Below the pieces are notes generated by a model. The model did no database searches and was not told where the DNA came from. It saw only the letters and a program-made list of their open reading frames with translations. This document shows positions 5,375-5,874 of a stretch of DNA of 5,874 nucleotides, piece by piece; position 1 is the stretch's first letter; every line of letters starts with the position of its first letter. A program made the translations under genes and the position numbers. This DNA is from Clostridia bacterium. Lineage in GTDB: Bacteria; Bacillota; Clostridia; Christensenellales; Borkfalkiaceae. The stretch is from NCBI GenBank assembly GCA_029071285.1, contig JAIEAS010000017.1, forward strand, positions 1 to 5,874, in the 5' to 3' direction.

Positions 5375-5390
5375 TATATTTTAAAATATA
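5375..5390. repeat. 16-base perfect palindrome over the mrp -10
   Basis: TATATTTTAAAATATA is a perfect self-complementary 16-mer covering the mrp -10 hexamer. It may be an operator for a dimeric regulator of Fe-S genes, or merely AT-rich promoter sequence; no known box is recognised. Confidence 0.3.
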
Positions 5391-5406
5391 GCCTAAAAAT
5401 TGTCAA
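5378..5406 (-). promoter_or_regulatory. Sigma-A promoter of mrp
   Basis: Minus strand TTGACA (5401-5406), 17 bases, TAAAAT (5378-5383): a perfect -35 and a 5/6 -10. The start would fall near 5371, with a leader of about 20 bases that contains the GGAGA ribosome site. Its -35 is 20 bases from the divergent SRP RNA -35. Confidence 0.82.
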
Positions 5407-5426
5407 CTTAAAACCTTTATAATTGC

Positions 5427-5455
5427 TTGCCAAATGCCGTTATTTCTGCTAAAAT
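5427..5455 (+). promoter_or_regulatory. Extended -10 promoter of the SRP RNA gene
   Basis: TTGCCA (5427-5432), 17 bases, TAAAAT (5450-5455), with TG in the extended position (TGCTAAAAT). Both hexamers match 5/6. The predicted start near 5462 coincides with the 5' strand of the RNA's terminal helix, which supports both calls. Confidence 0.8.
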
Positions 5456-5461
5456 AGCTGT

Positions 5462-5731
5462 ACTGTGCTAGGTGGGGAGTTAGCGGTGCCCTGTACCTGC
5501 AATCCGCTACAGCAGGACTGAACGTCTTTCCCGACGAAGTTTGTGGAAGGCTGCGTCTTATAAGGGGTGTTGATACCAAGGTCTTATGCAACCGAACGCT
5601 GCGAACCGTGTCAGGATAGGGATATAGCAGCACTAAACAGTTTCTTCGGTGTGCCATAGGGGAGCTTTGGAGGAGCTACCTGTAAGATTTACGCTTCGGC
5701 AAATTTCGGCAAAAAAGACTGCACAGCTTTT
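5462..5731 (+). ncRNA. ffs: Signal recognition particle RNA, large Bacillus type with Alu domain
   Basis: RNA core of the signal recognition particle, which with Ffh targets nascent membrane and secreted proteins to FtsY at the membrane. The 5' part carries the hallmark Alu-domain sequence GCTAGGTGGGGAGTTAGCGG followed by TGCCCTGTACCTGCAATCCG and AGCAGGA. The apical domain IV that binds the Ffh M domain is at 5608-5633: GTGTCAGG and AGCAGCAC flank a hairpin with stem AUA/UAU and tetraloop GGGA (5619-5622). The ends pair through CTGTGC (5463-5468) and GCACAG (5721-5726). About 270 bases is the size of the Bacillus RNA and far above the 114-base E. coli form. The exact ends are estimates; Bacillus processes a longer precursor, and a terminator about 40 bases further on would allow the same here. 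Confidence 0.95.
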
Positions 5732-5742
5732 TTTAAAATTAA

Positions 5743-5776
5743 CGCCCTGAGGCAAAAGCCTCAGGGCGCCGTTTTT
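5743..5776 (+). terminator. Strong intrinsic terminator downstream of SRP RNA
   Basis: CGCCCTGAGGC (5743-5753) and GCCTCAGGGCG (5758-5768) form a perfect 11-base stem with an AAAA loop, followed after CCG by five T residues. It most likely ends the SRP RNA precursor; the T-run at 5728-5734 may be a first, weaker stop at or near the mature 3' end. Confidence 0.85.
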
Positions 5777-5874
5777 ATTTATTGAACATTATCTTTTCGC
5801 TGGACGGAAAATAACAAATCTAGCTTGCGCCCAAAAAAGAGGTGGTGAACTTCGTGTGCGGCCGAAGCTAAAAA
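5777..5874. other. Unassigned tail with a small inverted repeat
   Basis: No gene is visible. TAGCTT (5821-5826) is complementary to AAGCTA (5865-5870), and CTTCG (5850-5854) to CGAAG (5863-5867); the two pairings share bases and exclude each other. AGAGGTGG at 5839-5846 looks like a ribosome site, but every GTG after it meets a stop within a few codons. It may be the leader of a gene beyond the window. Confidence 0.25.

Noticed and set aside
5403..5657. 84-codon open frame on the minus strand across the SRP RNA
   Set aside because: It lies opposite a highly conserved structured RNA and overlaps the mrp promoter; the protein has no recognisable features.
5841..5871. A new gene starting at GTG after AGAGGTGG
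   Set aside because: Each candidate GTG in this stretch reaches the TAA near 5868 or another stop within about ten codons.
1..5874. CRISPR array, insertion sequence or tRNA gene
   Set aside because: No regularly spaced repeats, transposase-like protein, terminal repeats with target duplication or tRNA cloverleaf signatures were seen.

Overview
The window looks like chromosomal DNA of a Firmicute, most likely a gut-type Clostridia lineage. The strongest clue is a full-length, Bacillus-type large SRP RNA with a 5' Alu domain (5462-5731). Purine-rich AGGAGG-type ribosome sites, sigma-A promoters with 17-base spacers and the protein families present agree with this. The species cannot be named from the sequence.

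Layout. Positions 1-1447 (minus) hold a two-component system: an OmpR/PhoB-type response regulator, and a membrane histidine kinase that starts at TTG inside the regulator's last codons and runs off the left edge just after its H-box. Positions 1448-1727 are a divergent control region with back-to-back promoters, an imperfect LexA-like palindrome near the predicted start site, and a strong inverted repeat in the rightward leader. Positions 1728-3712 (plus) hold a two-gene operon joined by an ATGA overlap: a radical SAM protein of the 'putative DNA modification/repair' family, with a C-terminal helix-hairpin-helix and a sliding-clamp-like QLSMF tail, then a DUF4130 protein. An intrinsic terminator closes it. 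Positions 3746-4408 (minus) encode an Xre-type regulator with four membrane segments. Positions 4519-5349 (minus) encode an Mrp/Nbp35-type Fe-S cluster carrier ATPase. Positions 5350-5874 hold the divergent mrp and SRP RNA promoters, the SRP RNA, a terminator and a short unexplained tail.

The most interesting unit is the radical SAM-DUF4130 operon. The partnership is known as a genomic association (TIGR03916 with TIGR03915; in many other bacteria DUF4130 is fused to a UdgX-type uracil-DNA-binding domain), but to my knowledge its reaction is unknown. Here it occurs without UdgX. Its DNA-binding and possible clamp-binding elements suggest it acts on DNA at or behind replication forks. The nearby Fe-S carrier could help supply clusters, but it is transcribed separately and that link is only inference. 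The SRP RNA also differs from the textbook form: its apical hairpin carries three compensating base-pair changes and a GGGA tetraloop.
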